45,559 bases of DNA, from the NCBI RefSeq assembly GCF_000373365.1, contig NZ_KB891233.1, forward strand, positions 1-45,559, in the 5' to 3' direction. Shown here piece after piece: positions 1 to 7,517 of the stretch. How positions within the stretch are numbered: position 1 is the first letter of the stretch; each line of letters opens with the position of its first letter. The translations under genes were made by a program, and so were the position numbers. The notes beneath the pieces are model-generated. The model was not told the DNA's origin, did not search any database, and worked only from the letters and a program-made list of their open reading frames with translations. The DNA is from Parafrankia discariae (GTDB taxonomy: Bacteria; Actinomycetota; Actinomycetes; Frankiales; Frankiaceae).

Positions 1-294
1 GGTGGTTTCGCCGGCCGGTTCGTCGTCTGGGCCGCCAGTGTCGTGAAGACCACCGTCGAGATCGTCCGGAAGAAGGAAGGCCAGAAAGGCTTCCAGCCAC
101 TCCCGAGACGCTGGGTGGTGGAACGCACCCTGGCGTGGATCACCGCACATCGCCGCCTCGCCCGTGACTACGAACGCGACCCGGCCAGCTCCACGGCCTT
201 CGTCCACTGGGCCATGATCCGCACCATGGCCCGCCGCCTCGCCCGCCACGCTCCCGTCCCACGCTGGACCCCCCGAAAGACAACCGAGAGCTAA
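1..294 (+). mobile_element. IS5-family transposase, C-terminal fragment cut by window edge
   Basis: The reading frame is open from base 1 and ends at a TAA at 292-294, so the gene begins outside the window. The visible ~97 residues hold the C-terminal signature of IS5-type DDE transposases: a KTTVEIVRK segment, then RWVVERTLAWI with the catalytic-region Glu, then a basic HRRLARDYER stretch and an Arg-rich end. The GTG at 43 is internal to the domain and is not a credible start. The bases just after the stop (about 296-323) may be the right end of the element, but the matching left end is not in view. The family assignment is firm; whether the copy is intact cannot be told. Confidence 0.85.
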
Positions 295-475
295 ACAACA
301 TCAAGATTCAGGACAGGCACTGAGACCGACCGCTGAGACCGGCCGCGGCGACCGCTGAAGCCCGCCGCGGCCCCGGGGCCCGCGGAGACCCCGCCGCGGA
401 GCCACCCACCGCCGAGCCTTCGCCTCGAGGACCATCACTCCTCGACGGCTGCTGCCGGGTCCGCTGACCGGCAGC

Positions 476-514
476 GGAGCGGGCCCGGGACCAGTCCGGT
501 CCCGGGCCCGCTCC
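476..514. terminator. Perfect 17-bp hairpin, likely bidirectional terminator
   Basis: Arms 476-492 and 498-514 are exactly complementary around a 5-nt loop (AGTCC). No U-tract follows, which is usual for high-GC actinobacterial terminators. It lies between the IS fragment and the 3' end of the minus-strand phosphatase gene and could serve either. The rest of 295-761 shows no credible gene: the open frames there are Arg/Pro/Gly shadows. Confidence 0.65.
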
Positions 515-761
515 CTCTTCTCGACTCCGACCTTCTCGACCCTGGCCTCCGCGGCCCTGACCTTCGTGACCATGGTCTTCGTGAGGTGGTCCTCGCGGTC
601 GTCCGCCGTCCCGGCTCGGCTGCTCGCTCTTTTGTTTCTTCCTCGCCGTTTCAGGCTCGATCTCGCCGAATTCCGACCCGGAAGGGCGAGCAGGCAATCA
701 AACGGCGAGCAGGCCGCCCGACGCTTTGGGAAAATTCATTCGATAAATGACGGTTTGGCGA

Positions 762-1397
762 TCAGGGGTGAGCCGACAGCGTGGGGCGGGCGTTGAGCTG
801 CCGCAGCACCCGGTTCTCATGCTCGAACCCGAGCTCGGAGACTCCCGCCGGCTCGATCACGAAATGTGCCCCGGCCGTCGGGGGCAGACCCAGCCACCGC
901 GCCACCAGTACCCGGAGCATGTGGCCGTGCCCGACCAACGCCACGTCCCCGTCCGCCAGCAGCGGCACCACCCGGCCGAGGACGAGGTCGGCGCGCCGCC
1001 CCACCTCCTCGGCCGTCTCCCCGCCCGGCACCTCGCCGGAGAAGACCGTCCAGCCGGGCTGGTCCTCACGGATCCGCGCCGTGGTGACGCCCTCGTAGTC
1101 CCCGTAGTCCCATTCGGCGAGCTCCGGCCAGACGACGCAGCCCTCAGCTCCCGACGGGCACAGGCCCGAGATCTCGGCGGTACGCGTCGCCCGGCGCCGC
1201 GGGCTCGTCGCGACCAGGGCGAACCGCCGGCCCGCCAGCACCGCCCGCAGCGCGGCGGCCTGACGCTCACCCGTGGCGGTGAGGGCGATGTCGGTGTGCC
1301 CGGTGTGCCGGCCGGTGCGACTCCACTCGGTCTCGCCGTGCCGAATCAGCGTGACCCGGCCGGCCGGAACCTCCGCCGGGGTCACCGCCGGGGTCAC
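762..1397 (-). CDS. Histidine phosphatase family protein (phosphoglycerate-mutase-like)
   Basis: A 211-residue member of the histidine phosphatase superfamily. The catalytic RHG motif is near residue 19 (LIRHGETEW), and the second catalytic His lies in LVGHGHMLRVL in the C-terminal third. The Arg in the SPRRRATRTAE segment and the acidic EWDYGDYEG stretch are as expected for the family. Length is normal for a single-domain enzyme, and no signal peptide is seen. The start is a GTG at 1397 that overlaps the stop of the upstream DUF3618 gene by 4 bp (GTGA), so the two are probably translationally coupled. The substrate cannot be inferred; sugar-phosphate or acid phosphatase activity is typical of the group. 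Confidence 0.88.
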   Translation of the reverse strand: MTPAVTPAEVPAGRVTLIRHGETEWSRTGRHTGHTDIALTATGERQAAALRAVLAGRRFALVATSPRRRATRTAEISGLCPSGAEGCVVWPELAEWDYGDYEGVTTARIREDQPGWTVFSGEVPGGETAEEVGRRADLVLGRVVPLLADGDVALVGHGHMLRVLVARWLGLPPTAGAHFVIEPAGVSELGFEHENRVLRQLNARPTLSAHP

Positions 1398-1819
1398 CGC
1401 CGCCGGCGCCGGCGCCGGCGCGCCCCCAGGAGCAGCACGACCACCCCGGTCACCAGCGCTACCCTCTCCCAGCGAACCGTCCGCACCACCTGGGTCGGGC
1501 CGCTCTCGGCCGCCGGCGCGCCGTCCGCGCCCGGTGCCGGGCCTGCCGGGCCCGGCAGGCCACCGCCGAGCGTGCCGCCTTCGATCACGCCGGCCTCGAC
1601 CGCCCGGCGCCCGGTGAGCGCCGAACCGAGCGCGGACGGCGCCCCGCCGCCCGGGGCGAACCGCTCGCGCAGCTCAGCCACCTTGGCCCGGACCTGCTCG
1701 TTCGCTCGTTCGGCCACCCGCTTCGGACTGACGATCTCCGCGATCGCGTCAACGGTCTCGGCCAGCTCGGCGCGGGTCTGTTCGATCTGACGCTGGATGA
1801 CGGCCGGATCCTGCGGCAC
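1394..1819 (-). CDS. DUF3618 family protein with one C-terminal membrane segment
   Basis: About 141 residues. The N-terminal half (VPQDPAVIQRQIEQTRAEL... then VDAIAEIVSPKR) matches the DUF3618 pattern: an amphipathic helix rich in Q, E and R followed by a short repeat. A Gly/Pro/Ala linker leads to one hydrophobic segment (VALVTGVVVLLLG) and a run of arginines that ends the protein, consistent with an N-out/C-in or tail-anchored membrane protein. The GTG start at 1819 has GAGAGGG upstream at suitable spacing. DUF3618 proteins often lie near phage-holin-like and DUF4235 genes, but none is visible here. It is coupled to the downstream phosphatase by a GTGA overlap. Function unknown. Confidence 0.75.
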   Translation of the reverse strand: MPQDPAVIQRQIEQTRAELAETVDAIAEIVSPKRVAERANEQVRAKVAELRERFAPGGGAPSALGSALTGRRAVEAGVIEGGTLGGGLPGPAGPAPGADGAPAAESGPTQVVRTVRWERVALVTGVVVLLLGARRRRRRRR

Positions 1820-2105
1820 CGATGTCGCCCTCTCGGTTCTCTTACTGGGTGGACGGGGCGGGCTGACGACCCGACTCGATCGTGCCAGACCAGCACCTCC
1901 GCAGCGCGACGAAACGGCGGACCATCTCCGCGGACCTGCGGGTTCCGGATGACCGGCGCCGCGCCGCCGGCGCTCACGGACCTGGTCAGCACTCCGGCCG
2001 GGCCGCCCCAACCGTTCCGTGTGAGTTGTGCCCGTCGGCCCCTTATCGGTCGACCCCCCTCGTGGGAGGACGACCCTCCCGCGGGACGACGTGCCGCCGG
2101 CCGGA

Positions 2106-2154
2106 CAGACATGCGCCAACCCGGGCAGACGTCCGGCAGCCTGAGCAGACGTCC
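2106..2154 (+). promoter_or_regulatory. Three CAGACRTSC direct repeats at exact 20-bp spacing
   Basis: CAGACATGC at 2106, CAGACGTCC at 2126 and CAGACGTCC at 2146 lie about 63-111 bp upstream of the predicted -10 of the next gene. Spacing of two helical turns is typical of tandem activator or repressor sites. They occupy the ~410-bp divergent gap 1820-2228, which otherwise shows no gene. Role is inferred only from position and spacing. Confidence 0.35.
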
Positions 2155-2216
2155 AGCGGGCTGGGCGCGGACCCGGACGGGCGTCAGGCCCGGTCCGGTC
2201 GGGCTGGGGCCGGCAC

Positions 2217-2228
2217 TACGCTGGAACC
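2217..2228 (+). promoter_or_regulatory. Predicted leaderless -10 element (TACGCT) before the 2229 gene
   Basis: TACGCT (2217-2222) fits TAnnnT and is 6 nt from the GTG at 2229, so transcription would begin at or next to the start codon. There is no Shine-Dalgarno sequence. No clear -35 is seen. Confidence 0.45.
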
Positions 2229-3059
2229 GTGCACGTCGGCCGGTACGGGGCGCGGTTCACCGGCCTGGCCCACCGCCTCCGGTCCGCGGTGCTCCCAGGT
2301 CTCGCGTTCGCCGTGCCCATGGTCGCACTCGCCCTGCTGGCCCACCTGCCGACCGTGCACACCGGGGCACCCGCGCCCGCCGGCGTCGCGCTGTCCGTGG
2401 CCGCCCTCGTCGCGCTGTGCGCCGCGAGTGATCTCATTCGCACGGCCCGCACGGCCCGGTCACGGGGCGGCCCGCCTGACGCCACGGACCCGCGCACGGG
2501 CGGATGGCGCCGGGTCGGTGGTCCCCGTTCGTTCCCCGCGCTGCTCGGTATCCAGGCCGGGTTGCACATCGTGCTCCTCGCCGGACCCGGGCGCCCCGGG
2601 CCGCCCGGTGCCAGCTCACTCGGCGGCCTGCTCTGCGCGCCCGGTGGCACGCTCGCCTCCCCCGGCCAACTCGCGGCGGCACTCGCCGGCCGGCCACTCG
2701 GCGCCCCGCCGACCACCGGGAACGGCGACTGGGCCGCCGCGGCGGCCCGACTGTCCCGGTACGGCCTCCACCGCCACGAGCTGACCGGCCTTTATCCGCA
2801 GGGCCATGGCGTGGCGGTGCTGCTCGGCCACACCCTCGCCGCCGCCGCGGCCTCCTGGTGGACCAGCCGCGGCTGCCAGGTGCTGCGGGCGGCCTGCCTG
2901 GCACTCGGGTCCTGCCTGTCCGCGCCGCGGTCTCCCGTCTCCCCGGCGCCGTTCCCGCGCCGGATCGTCCGCGCACCGCGCCTACTCACGCTTCGGGTAC
3001 TCGACCGCCCGTGGGCGGTGACACCCTCCCGAGGCCCGCCAGCCGTCGCGAACTGCTGA
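2229..3059 (+). CDS. Polytopic membrane protein upstream of SCO1
   Basis: 276 residues, beginning at GTG. Hydrophobic segments occur at about residues 18-40 (VLPGLAFAVPMVALALLAHL), 48-65, 98-112 (ALLGIQAGLHIVLLAG) and 190-210 (GHGVAVLLGHTLAAAAASWW). The His pairs in the third and fourth segments, and the GHxxAxxxAAxWWxxRG pattern, recall small membrane proteins that accompany actinobacterial copper-handling genes (YcnI/SCO1/copC neighbourhoods). That resemblance is from memory of the pattern and is tentative. The tail after residue 235 is Pro/Arg-rich. It lies about 200 bp before the SCO1 gene on the same strand, which supports a shared envelope metal/redox role. Function otherwise unknown. 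Confidence 0.6.
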   Translation: MHVGRYGARFTGLAHRLRSAVLPGLAFAVPMVALALLAHLPTVHTGAPAPAGVALSVAALVALCAASDLIRTARTARSRGGPPDATDPRTGGWRRVGGPRSFPALLGIQAGLHIVLLAGPGRPGPPGASSLGGLLCAPGGTLASPGQLAAALAGRPLGAPPTTGNGDWAAAAARLSRYGLHRHELTGLYPQGHGVAVLLGHTLAAAAASWWTSRGCQVLRAACLALGSCLSAPRSPVSPAPFPRRIVRAPRLLTLRVLDRPWAVTPSRGPPAVANC

Positions 3060-3106
3060 AACGGCGCAGGCCACGCGGCCTGTGCCGGATGCCGCGGGCC
3101 GGCCCT

Positions 3107-3138
3107 GATCCGTTCGCGATCCGTTCGCGATCCGTCAT
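3107..3138 (+). repeat. 11-bp tandem repeat (GATCCGTTCGC), about 2.5 copies
   Basis: Exact copies at 3107-3117 and 3118-3128 are followed by a partial copy. They sit in the gap between the membrane protein gene and the SCO1 gene. No function is evident. Confidence 0.7.
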
Positions 3139-3255
3139 GGGCTCGGCCCCGAGTACTGGTGCGCCGTCGGCGGTGCCCGCGCGTCGACCGTTCCGACCCA
3201 GCCGCCCCAGCGGCATGGTTCGCGCCGGTATCACCCAGATCTTCGCAGGAATCAG

Positions 3256-4131
3256 GTGTCCGTGACCAGGAATTCATTCACTATCAGCCACCTAAAGACT
3301 ACACTCCGCAGGCGACCGTCATCCGCACTGTTGATCGGGATCGTCGTCGCCATCAGCGCGACACTCGGCGCGTGCTCCAACGGCGGTGACGGTACCGGGG
3401 TGACGATCGTCGACGCCGGCGGAACCGACGGGGGCCTACACGGCGTTGTCCCAACCGAACGCTTCGCGAAGCCGGCGCTCAACCTGACCGATACCGACGG
3501 GCGCCCTTTCGACCTTCGCGCCCGAACGCAAGGGAAGATCACTCTGCTTTTCTTCGGCTACACGATGTGCCCGGACGTCTGTCCGACCACCATGGCCGAC
3601 CTCGCCGCGGCCCTGGACGAGGTCGACCGGTCGGTGCGGGACCAGGTCTCGGTGGTGTTCGTCAGCACCGACCCGGACCGTGACACCGCCCCGGTCCTCG
3701 ATCGCTGGCTCAACCAGTTCGACGCGAGCTTCGTCGGCGTACGCGGGCCGTTCGAGGACGTGCGGGCCGAGGCCGAGTCGATCGGCGTCCCGTTGGAGGC
3801 GCCGAAAGTCCAGGCGGACGGATCGGTCCTGGTCACCCACGGCAGCCAGGTCATCGCCTTCGGCCGGGACGCCCGCGCCCGCGTGCTCTACCTGGCCGGC
3901 ACCCCGGTGGCCGACTACGTCGCGGACCTCCCCGTGCTCACAGCCGAGACCCTCGGTACCGACCAGCGCGACGCGACCGCGACGCCCGGGGTGACCAGCT
4001 CGCCCAGGATGACCACTTCACCCGGGGCGACCGCGACCCCGAGGACGACCGGGGCGACCGGGGCGACCGGCACCACGAACGCCGTCCAGCGAGCCGGTGT
4101 CAGCCGGCCGGCCCAGGCCGCCGCCGGATGA
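3256..4131 (+). CDS. SCO1/SenC-family copper/thiol-redox lipoprotein
   Basis: 291 residues. The N-terminus has a basic stretch, a hydrophobic segment (SSALLIGIVVAISATLGAC) and a lipobox ending LGAC, so it should be an exported lipoprotein. The thioredoxin-fold SCO domain spans about residues 65-230 and has the CPDVC Cu-binding Cys pair in FFGYTMCPDVCPTT and the conserved His in VTHGSQ. SCO proteins deliver copper to, or reduce, the CuA site of cytochrome c oxidase. The C-terminal ~50 residues are a Thr/Ala-rich low-complexity tail built from repeated GAT/TAT units. GTG 3256 was chosen because AGGA ends 5 nt upstream. The stop overlaps the next start (ATGA), so it is the first of a coupled set. 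Confidence 0.92.
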   Translation: MSVTRNSFTISHLKTTLRRRPSSALLIGIVVAISATLGACSNGGDGTGVTIVDAGGTDGGLHGVVPTERFAKPALNLTDTDGRPFDLRARTQGKITLLFFGYTMCPDVCPTTMADLAAALDEVDRSVRDQVSVVFVSTDPDRDTAPVLDRWLNQFDASFVGVRGPFEDVRAEAESIGVPLEAPKVQADGSVLVTHGSQVIAFGRDARARVLYLAGTPVADYVADLPVLTAETLGTDQRDATATPGVTSSPRMTTSPGATATPRTTGATGATGTTNAVQRAGVSRPAQAAAG

Positions 4132-4784
4132 CCGGAACCACCGGAACCACCGGAACCACCGCGGTCACAACGGCCACCGCCGCCACAGGGTCCGCCGTCG
4201 GCGGGGACGCCGGGCCGCCGCGCCCGCGCCGGTTCGCCCGCGTGGCCGGCACCGTGCTGCGGGTGGGCCTCGGGATCGTCTGGCTCACCGCGGGCGCACT
4301 GAAGATCAATGACCCGGACGGCATGGTGCGGTCCGTGCGGGCGTTCCGGATCCTGCCCGAGGCGCTGGTGGACCCGGTCGCCTACGCCGTGCCGTTCGTG
4401 GAGATCGCGCTCGGTGTGCTGCTGATCGTCGGCCTCGCCGTCCGGCTGGTCGCCGCCATCTCGGCGGTGCTGTTCGCCGTCTACATCGCGGCGATCGCGT
4501 CCGCGTCCGCCCGCGGCCTGCGCATCGACTGCGGCTGCTTCTCCTCGGGCGGCGATCTGACATCCGAGGCACCCACCCACTACACCCAGGAGATCGTTCG
4601 CGACAGCGTGCTGCTGCTGGCCAGCGGGCTGCTGGCACGGTGGCCCGCGGGCTACCTGTCGGTCGACCGGCTCCTGAACGGACCCGCACGACAGCCCCTC
4701 GACGACGAGGACGACCTTCTCGGGAGCACCCATGGCATCGCGGACGAGGAAGACAGCGCGGACGTCGGCGCCGACCGGCCGTAG
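4128..4784 (+). CDS. MauE/DoxX-like integral membrane protein
   Basis: 218 residues. After a Thr-rich N-terminus come four membrane segments: about residues 40-58 (VLRVGLGIVWLTAGALKI), 85-103, 106-128 and 148-165. The cysteine motif DCGCFSSGG between segments 3 and 4 is the hallmark of the MauE branch of the DoxX superfamily, linked to electron transfer to periplasmic thiol-redox proteins. The LTAGALKI and DP motifs after the first segment are also typical. It overlaps the SCO1 stop by 4 bp. Its 3' end overlaps the downstream DsbA-like gene by 53 bp. Context suggests that it passes electrons to that thioredoxin-fold protein or to SCO1; this is inference. Confidence 0.88.
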   Translation: MTGTTGTTGTTAVTTATAATGSAVGGDAGPPRPRRFARVAGTVLRVGLGIVWLTAGALKINDPDGMVRSVRAFRILPEALVDPVAYAVPFVEIALGVLLIVGLAVRLVAAISAVLFAVYIAAIASASARGLRIDCGCFSSGGDLTSEAPTHYTQEIVRDSVLLLASGLLARWPAGYLSVDRLLNGPARQPLDDEDDLLGSTHGIADEEDSADVGADRP

Positions 4785-5619
4785 TTCCGGCGACACCGAC
4801 GCCGACAGGACCAACGCCGCCAGAACCCCACCCGGCGGGACTCCGCCGGGGAAGACCGCGGCCGGCGGCACACCCGGCACCCCGTCGGGGTCGGGGCAAC
4901 GCATGACGGCCGCGGCTCGGCGGGAGAAGGTCGTGGCGGCCCGCGCGGCGACGGCCGCCCGGGAACGACGGCGCAGGCAGCTCATCATCGGCGCGGTCGT
5001 CGCCGCCGCGATCGTCCTGATCGGGGTGATCGGCTTCGCCGTGCAGAACTCACGGGAGGAGTCCAAGCCGGTCGTCCTCCCGGCGAGCGCGACGGGACCC
5101 GACAACGCGATCGTCGTCGGGCAGGCCAACGCGCCCGTCACCCTCGATCTCTACGAGGACTTCCAGTGCCCCGCCTGCGGGGCACTGGAGAGCACCACCG
5201 GCTCGACGATCAGCGACCTCGTCGACTCGGGCGACATAAAGATCAACTACCATGTCATGTCGTTCCTCGGCGACGAGTCGAAGCGGGCGGCGAACGCCGG
5301 CGCCGCCGCGGCCAACGAGGGCAGGTTCAAGGAGTTCCACGACGCCCTGTTCGCCGACCAGCCGGAGGAGCACACCGGCGGCTACCAGACCGACACCCTC
5401 ATCCAGAAGGGCGCCTCGGTGGGCCTGACCTCGGCCGCCTTCGTCAACGCGGTGCGGGACGGCACGTACGACGGCTACGTCGCGAAGGTCGACGGGGACG
5501 CCTCCCGCAGCGGCGTCACCTCGACCCCGACCGTGCTCGTCGACGGCAAGCCGCTCTCCGCCGACCAGCTGACCCCCGACGGTCTGCGCGCCGCCGTGTC
5601 CGCGGCGGCCAAGGACTGA
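4732..5619 (+). CDS. Membrane-anchored DsbA-family thiol oxidoreductase
   Basis: 295 residues. A ~80-residue disordered, positively charged N-terminus leads to one membrane anchor at about residues 85-105 (LIIGAVVAAAIVLIGVIGFAV), then an extracytoplasmic DsbA/thioredoxin-like domain. The active site CPAC lies in LYEDFQCPACGALE, the cis-Pro loop in GVTSTPTVLVDG, and the DsbA helical insert between them is present. ATG 4732 has GGGAG 5 nt upstream and is preferred although it overlaps the MauE-like gene. An internal ATG at 4904 (MTAAARREKV) is an alternative that would shorten only the disordered part. It probably forms or isomerises disulphides in secreted proteins, in a module with SCO1 and MauE. 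Confidence 0.9.
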   Translation: MASRTRKTARTSAPTGRSSGDTDADRTNAARTPPGGTPPGKTAAGGTPGTPSGSGQRMTAAARREKVVAARAATAARERRRRQLIIGAVVAAAIVLIGVIGFAVQNSREESKPVVLPASATGPDNAIVVGQANAPVTLDLYEDFQCPACGALESTTGSTISDLVDSGDIKINYHVMSFLGDESKRAANAGAAAANEGRFKEFHDALFADQPEEHTGGYQTDTLIQKGASVGLTSAAFVNAVRDGTYDGYVAKVDGDASRSGVTSTPTVLVDGKPLSADQLTPDGLRAAVSAAAKD

Positions 5620-5639
5620 CCGGGACCTCCGAACTCCTC

Positions 5640-5667
5640 GGCCGGCCAGCCGATCGGCTGGCCGGCC
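5640..5667. terminator. 28-bp perfect palindrome after the DsbA-like gene
   Basis: The palindrome is centred at CGATCG (5651-5656), with arms rich in GGCC, and starts 20 bp after the stop. A hairpin of up to 14 bp minus its loop is expected, without a U-tract. It most likely terminates the SCO1-MauE-DsbA transcript. Confidence 0.6.
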
Positions 5668-5704
5668 AGTGGTCTGCTGGAGGGTCAGTGGTCTGCTGGA
5701 GGGT
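5667..5704 (+). repeat. 19-bp tandem duplication (two exact copies)
   Basis: CAGTGGTCTGCTGGAGGGT is present at 5667-5685 and again at 5686-5704, directly after the terminator palindrome. Confidence 0.85.
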
Positions 5705-5765
5705 CCGCCTCCCGGGTGGCCTGCCGGCCGTGGGGCCCGCTTCGCTCGCGATGCCACTGCCACGT

Positions 5766-5795
5766 TTGCCGGCCCGCCGGAGCCACGACTAGCTT
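5766..5795 (+). promoter_or_regulatory. Predicted promoter giving a leaderless bcp transcript
   Basis: A -35-like TTGCCG (5766-5771) and TAGCTT (5790-5795, TAnnnT) are separated by 18 bp. The ATG lies 7 nt after the -10, and no Shine-Dalgarno sequence is present, so transcription should begin at the start codon. Confidence 0.5.
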
Positions 5796-5802
5796 CTCGG
5801 TC

Positions 5803-6297
5803 ATGACCGAGACCGAGACCGCCACCGCCGCCCGGCTCTCCCCCGGCAACCCCGCCCCGGAATTCACCCTGCCCGACGCCGACGGCAAGGACATTTCGCT
5901 GGCGTCGTTGCGCGGACGCAAGGTCGTCGTCTACTTCTACCCGGCCGCGTCCACGCCCGGCTGCACGAAGCAGGCCTGCGACTTCCGCGACAACCTCGCG
6001 CTGCTCAACGACGCGGGTGTCGACGTCCTCGGGATCTCCCCGGACAAGCCGGCCAAGCTGGTCAGGTTCCGGGACAACGAGGGCCTGACCTTCCCGCTGC
6101 TCTCCGACCCGGAGCGGACCGTGCTCACGGCCTACGGAGCCTTCGGCGAGAAGACGATGTACGGCAAGAAGACCGTGGGCGTCATCCGCTCGACGTTCGT
6201 CATCGACGCCGAGGGCAAGATCGAGAAGGCGCAGTACAACGTGCGCGCCACCGGCCACGTCGCGAAGCTGCTGAAGGAGATCGGCCTCGCCGGCTGA
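5803..6297 (+). CDS. bcp: Thioredoxin-dependent peroxiredoxin, Bcp/PrxQ type
   Basis: 164 residues, the normal length for Bcp. The AhpC/TSA fold begins with GNPAPEFTLPDADGKDISL. The active-site segment FYPAASTPGCTKQACDFRD carries the peroxidatic Cys (PGC) and a second Cys five residues later (the QAC Cys), the resolving position of the alpha-2 PrxQ type. The later ...VGVIRSTFVIDAEG segment is also conserved. It reduces hydroperoxides with thioredoxin as electron donor in the cytoplasm. The start at 5803 is the only one that matches family length. The longer upstream frame would add a Cys/Pro/Arg-rich stretch unlike the family. The gene follows the envelope thiol-redox cluster but has its own predicted promoter. 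Confidence 0.93.
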   Translation: MTETETATAARLSPGNPAPEFTLPDADGKDISLASLRGRKVVVYFYPAASTPGCTKQACDFRDNLALLNDAGVDVLGISPDKPAKLVRFRDNEGLTFPLLSDPERTVLTAYGAFGEKTMYGKKTVGVIRSTFVIDAEGKIEKAQYNVRATGHVAKLLKEIGLAG

Positions 6298-6316
6298 AGT
6301 CGGCCGGCTGAAGTCG
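6289..6316 (+). repeat. 14-bp tandem duplication spanning the bcp stop codon
   Basis: GCCGGCTGAAGTCG occurs at 6289-6302 and 6303-6316, and a partial third copy (GCCGGCTGA) lies at 6323-6331. The TGA inside the first copy is the bcp stop (6295-6297). Confidence 0.85.
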
Positions 6317-6361
6317 GCTCTCGCCGGCTGATCGCCGGTCCTCCCCCGTCACTCACGTCAC

Positions 6362-6739
6362 TCAGCTCGCGACCCGCAGGTCCCATCGCAGCAGCACGTT
6401 GTCCGGGCGGGCGGGATCGACCAGGACGGGCACCCGGCGGCGGAGCTGGCTCGAAATACCGCCCCGGGCGTCACCCACCGGGCTCGGCCCCGCCTCGTCC
6501 GCGGGAACGACCGCCCGGCGCATGACCGGGTAGGGCTCCTGGCCCGGGCGCTCCACCAGCAGGTGCACCTCGGCGACGGTGCGCCCGTCGACGCGCACCC
6601 CGGTGTCGCTGACGGTGTCGATGACCGCCATGGTTGCCCGGCCGTTGTCGATCAGACGGCGGGCCCGGTCCCGTTCCTCCCGCACGGCGGCGGGAGACTG
6701 GTCGAGGCGATCCAGCGAGGCGTCCGCGATGGTCGTCAT
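6362..6739 (-). CDS. Uncharacterised small protein (125 aa)
   Basis: Not recognised as a named family. The N-terminal 35 residues are a charged helix (REERDRARRLIDNGRATMAV). The segment DTVSDTGVRVDGRTVAEVHLLVE has the look of a small beta-sandwich, similar in outline to actinobacterial proteins that carry a short VRVNGxPVxxL motif. The end (RVPVLVDPARPDNVLLRWDL) is beta-rich. No Cys, signal peptide or membrane segment is seen. The start at 6739 is supported by GGGGGA about 9 nt upstream; an internal Met (MAVIDTVSD) is a weaker alternative. It is monocistronic, convergent with bcp. Function unknown. Confidence 0.6.
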   Translation of the reverse strand: MTTIADASLDRLDQSPAAVREERDRARRLIDNGRATMAVIDTVSDTGVRVDGRTVAEVHLLVERPGQEPYPVMRRAVVPADEAGPSPVGDARGGISSQLRRRVPVLVDPARPDNVLLRWDLRVAS

Positions 6740-7191
6740 GAAGATCTTCCCCCAGAGGCATCCAGGCGCCCACCGGCGCAGGTACACCCTGCACCCGGAC
6801 GGGGCTGCCTGTCGGTCGCGTCGGCGACACCCGCCCCCTGGGGGCACTGTTGGGTCGACGACACCTGGTCCGGCTCGTGCTCCGTGGCAGCACCGTGCGC
6901 TACTCCCTTGGGCCAAGCGGTCATCGGCGCTGGTCACAGTCCTGTCCAGCCCACGCCATCCCAAACCCGACGAAGCCTCCCAGATGCGACGAGGCAAACG
7001 TCGACCCCGATGAATGTGATCGAAGACATCGCCCCGGACCCCCACGGCAGTCAGCCGGAGCCGGCCATCTCCCCGCCCACTCCGTCCTGGCCTCCTCCGC
7101 CCTGGTCTCCATCAGGCCGGCGGCAGGATCCGACCCCCGCTCCCCCATCCCGTCCCGGGGACCGTCCCGCGACTCGCTAATCTGGAGGGAC
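6740..7191. other. 452-bp gap without a credible gene
   Basis: Open frames here have the biased Arg/Pro/His composition of shadows and no start signals. The region must hold the promoters of the minus-strand gene at 6362-6739 and of the tRNA gene, but no clear consensus is visible. Confidence 0.5.
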
Positions 7192-7272
7192 GCGGGAGTG
7201 GCGGAATGGTAGACGCAGCAGACTTAGGATCTGCCGCCCTAGGGCGTGGGGGTTCGAATCCCCCCTTCCGCA
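7192..7272 (+). tRNA. tRNA-Leu (anticodon UAG)
   Basis: The acceptor stem GCGGGAG (7192-7198) pairs with CTTCCGC (7265-7271) with one G-U; the discriminator is A at 7272. The anticodon arm is CAGA-CTTAGGA-TCTG with anticodon TAG. A long variable arm (CCGCCCTAGGGCG) marks a class II tRNA, and the T-arm reads GGGGGTTCGAATCCCCC. The 3' CCA is not encoded, as is common in actinobacteria. The reader of CUA codons is rare in GC-rich genomes. Confidence 0.95.
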
Positions 7273-7517
7273 CCCCCTTCCGCCCTCGGGGCTCCGGGCG
7301 GCGGTTTCCCTTTGTTCGCGGCGGTCAGGCGACCGGCGTGATCGTCCGTCGACCGCTTCGCGGTGTCCGACGGCGTCCGATCGTGTCCAGCGGGGTCCTG
7401 TAGTTCGCGGCACAGCCCCGGCATCCGTTCTGCCAGCGCCCGGCGCGCCCGGGACGACGGGACGTTCCGGAGCGCCCCCGCACGTGGATATTGGCGCTGT
7501 GTGGATGATTGCTCGCT

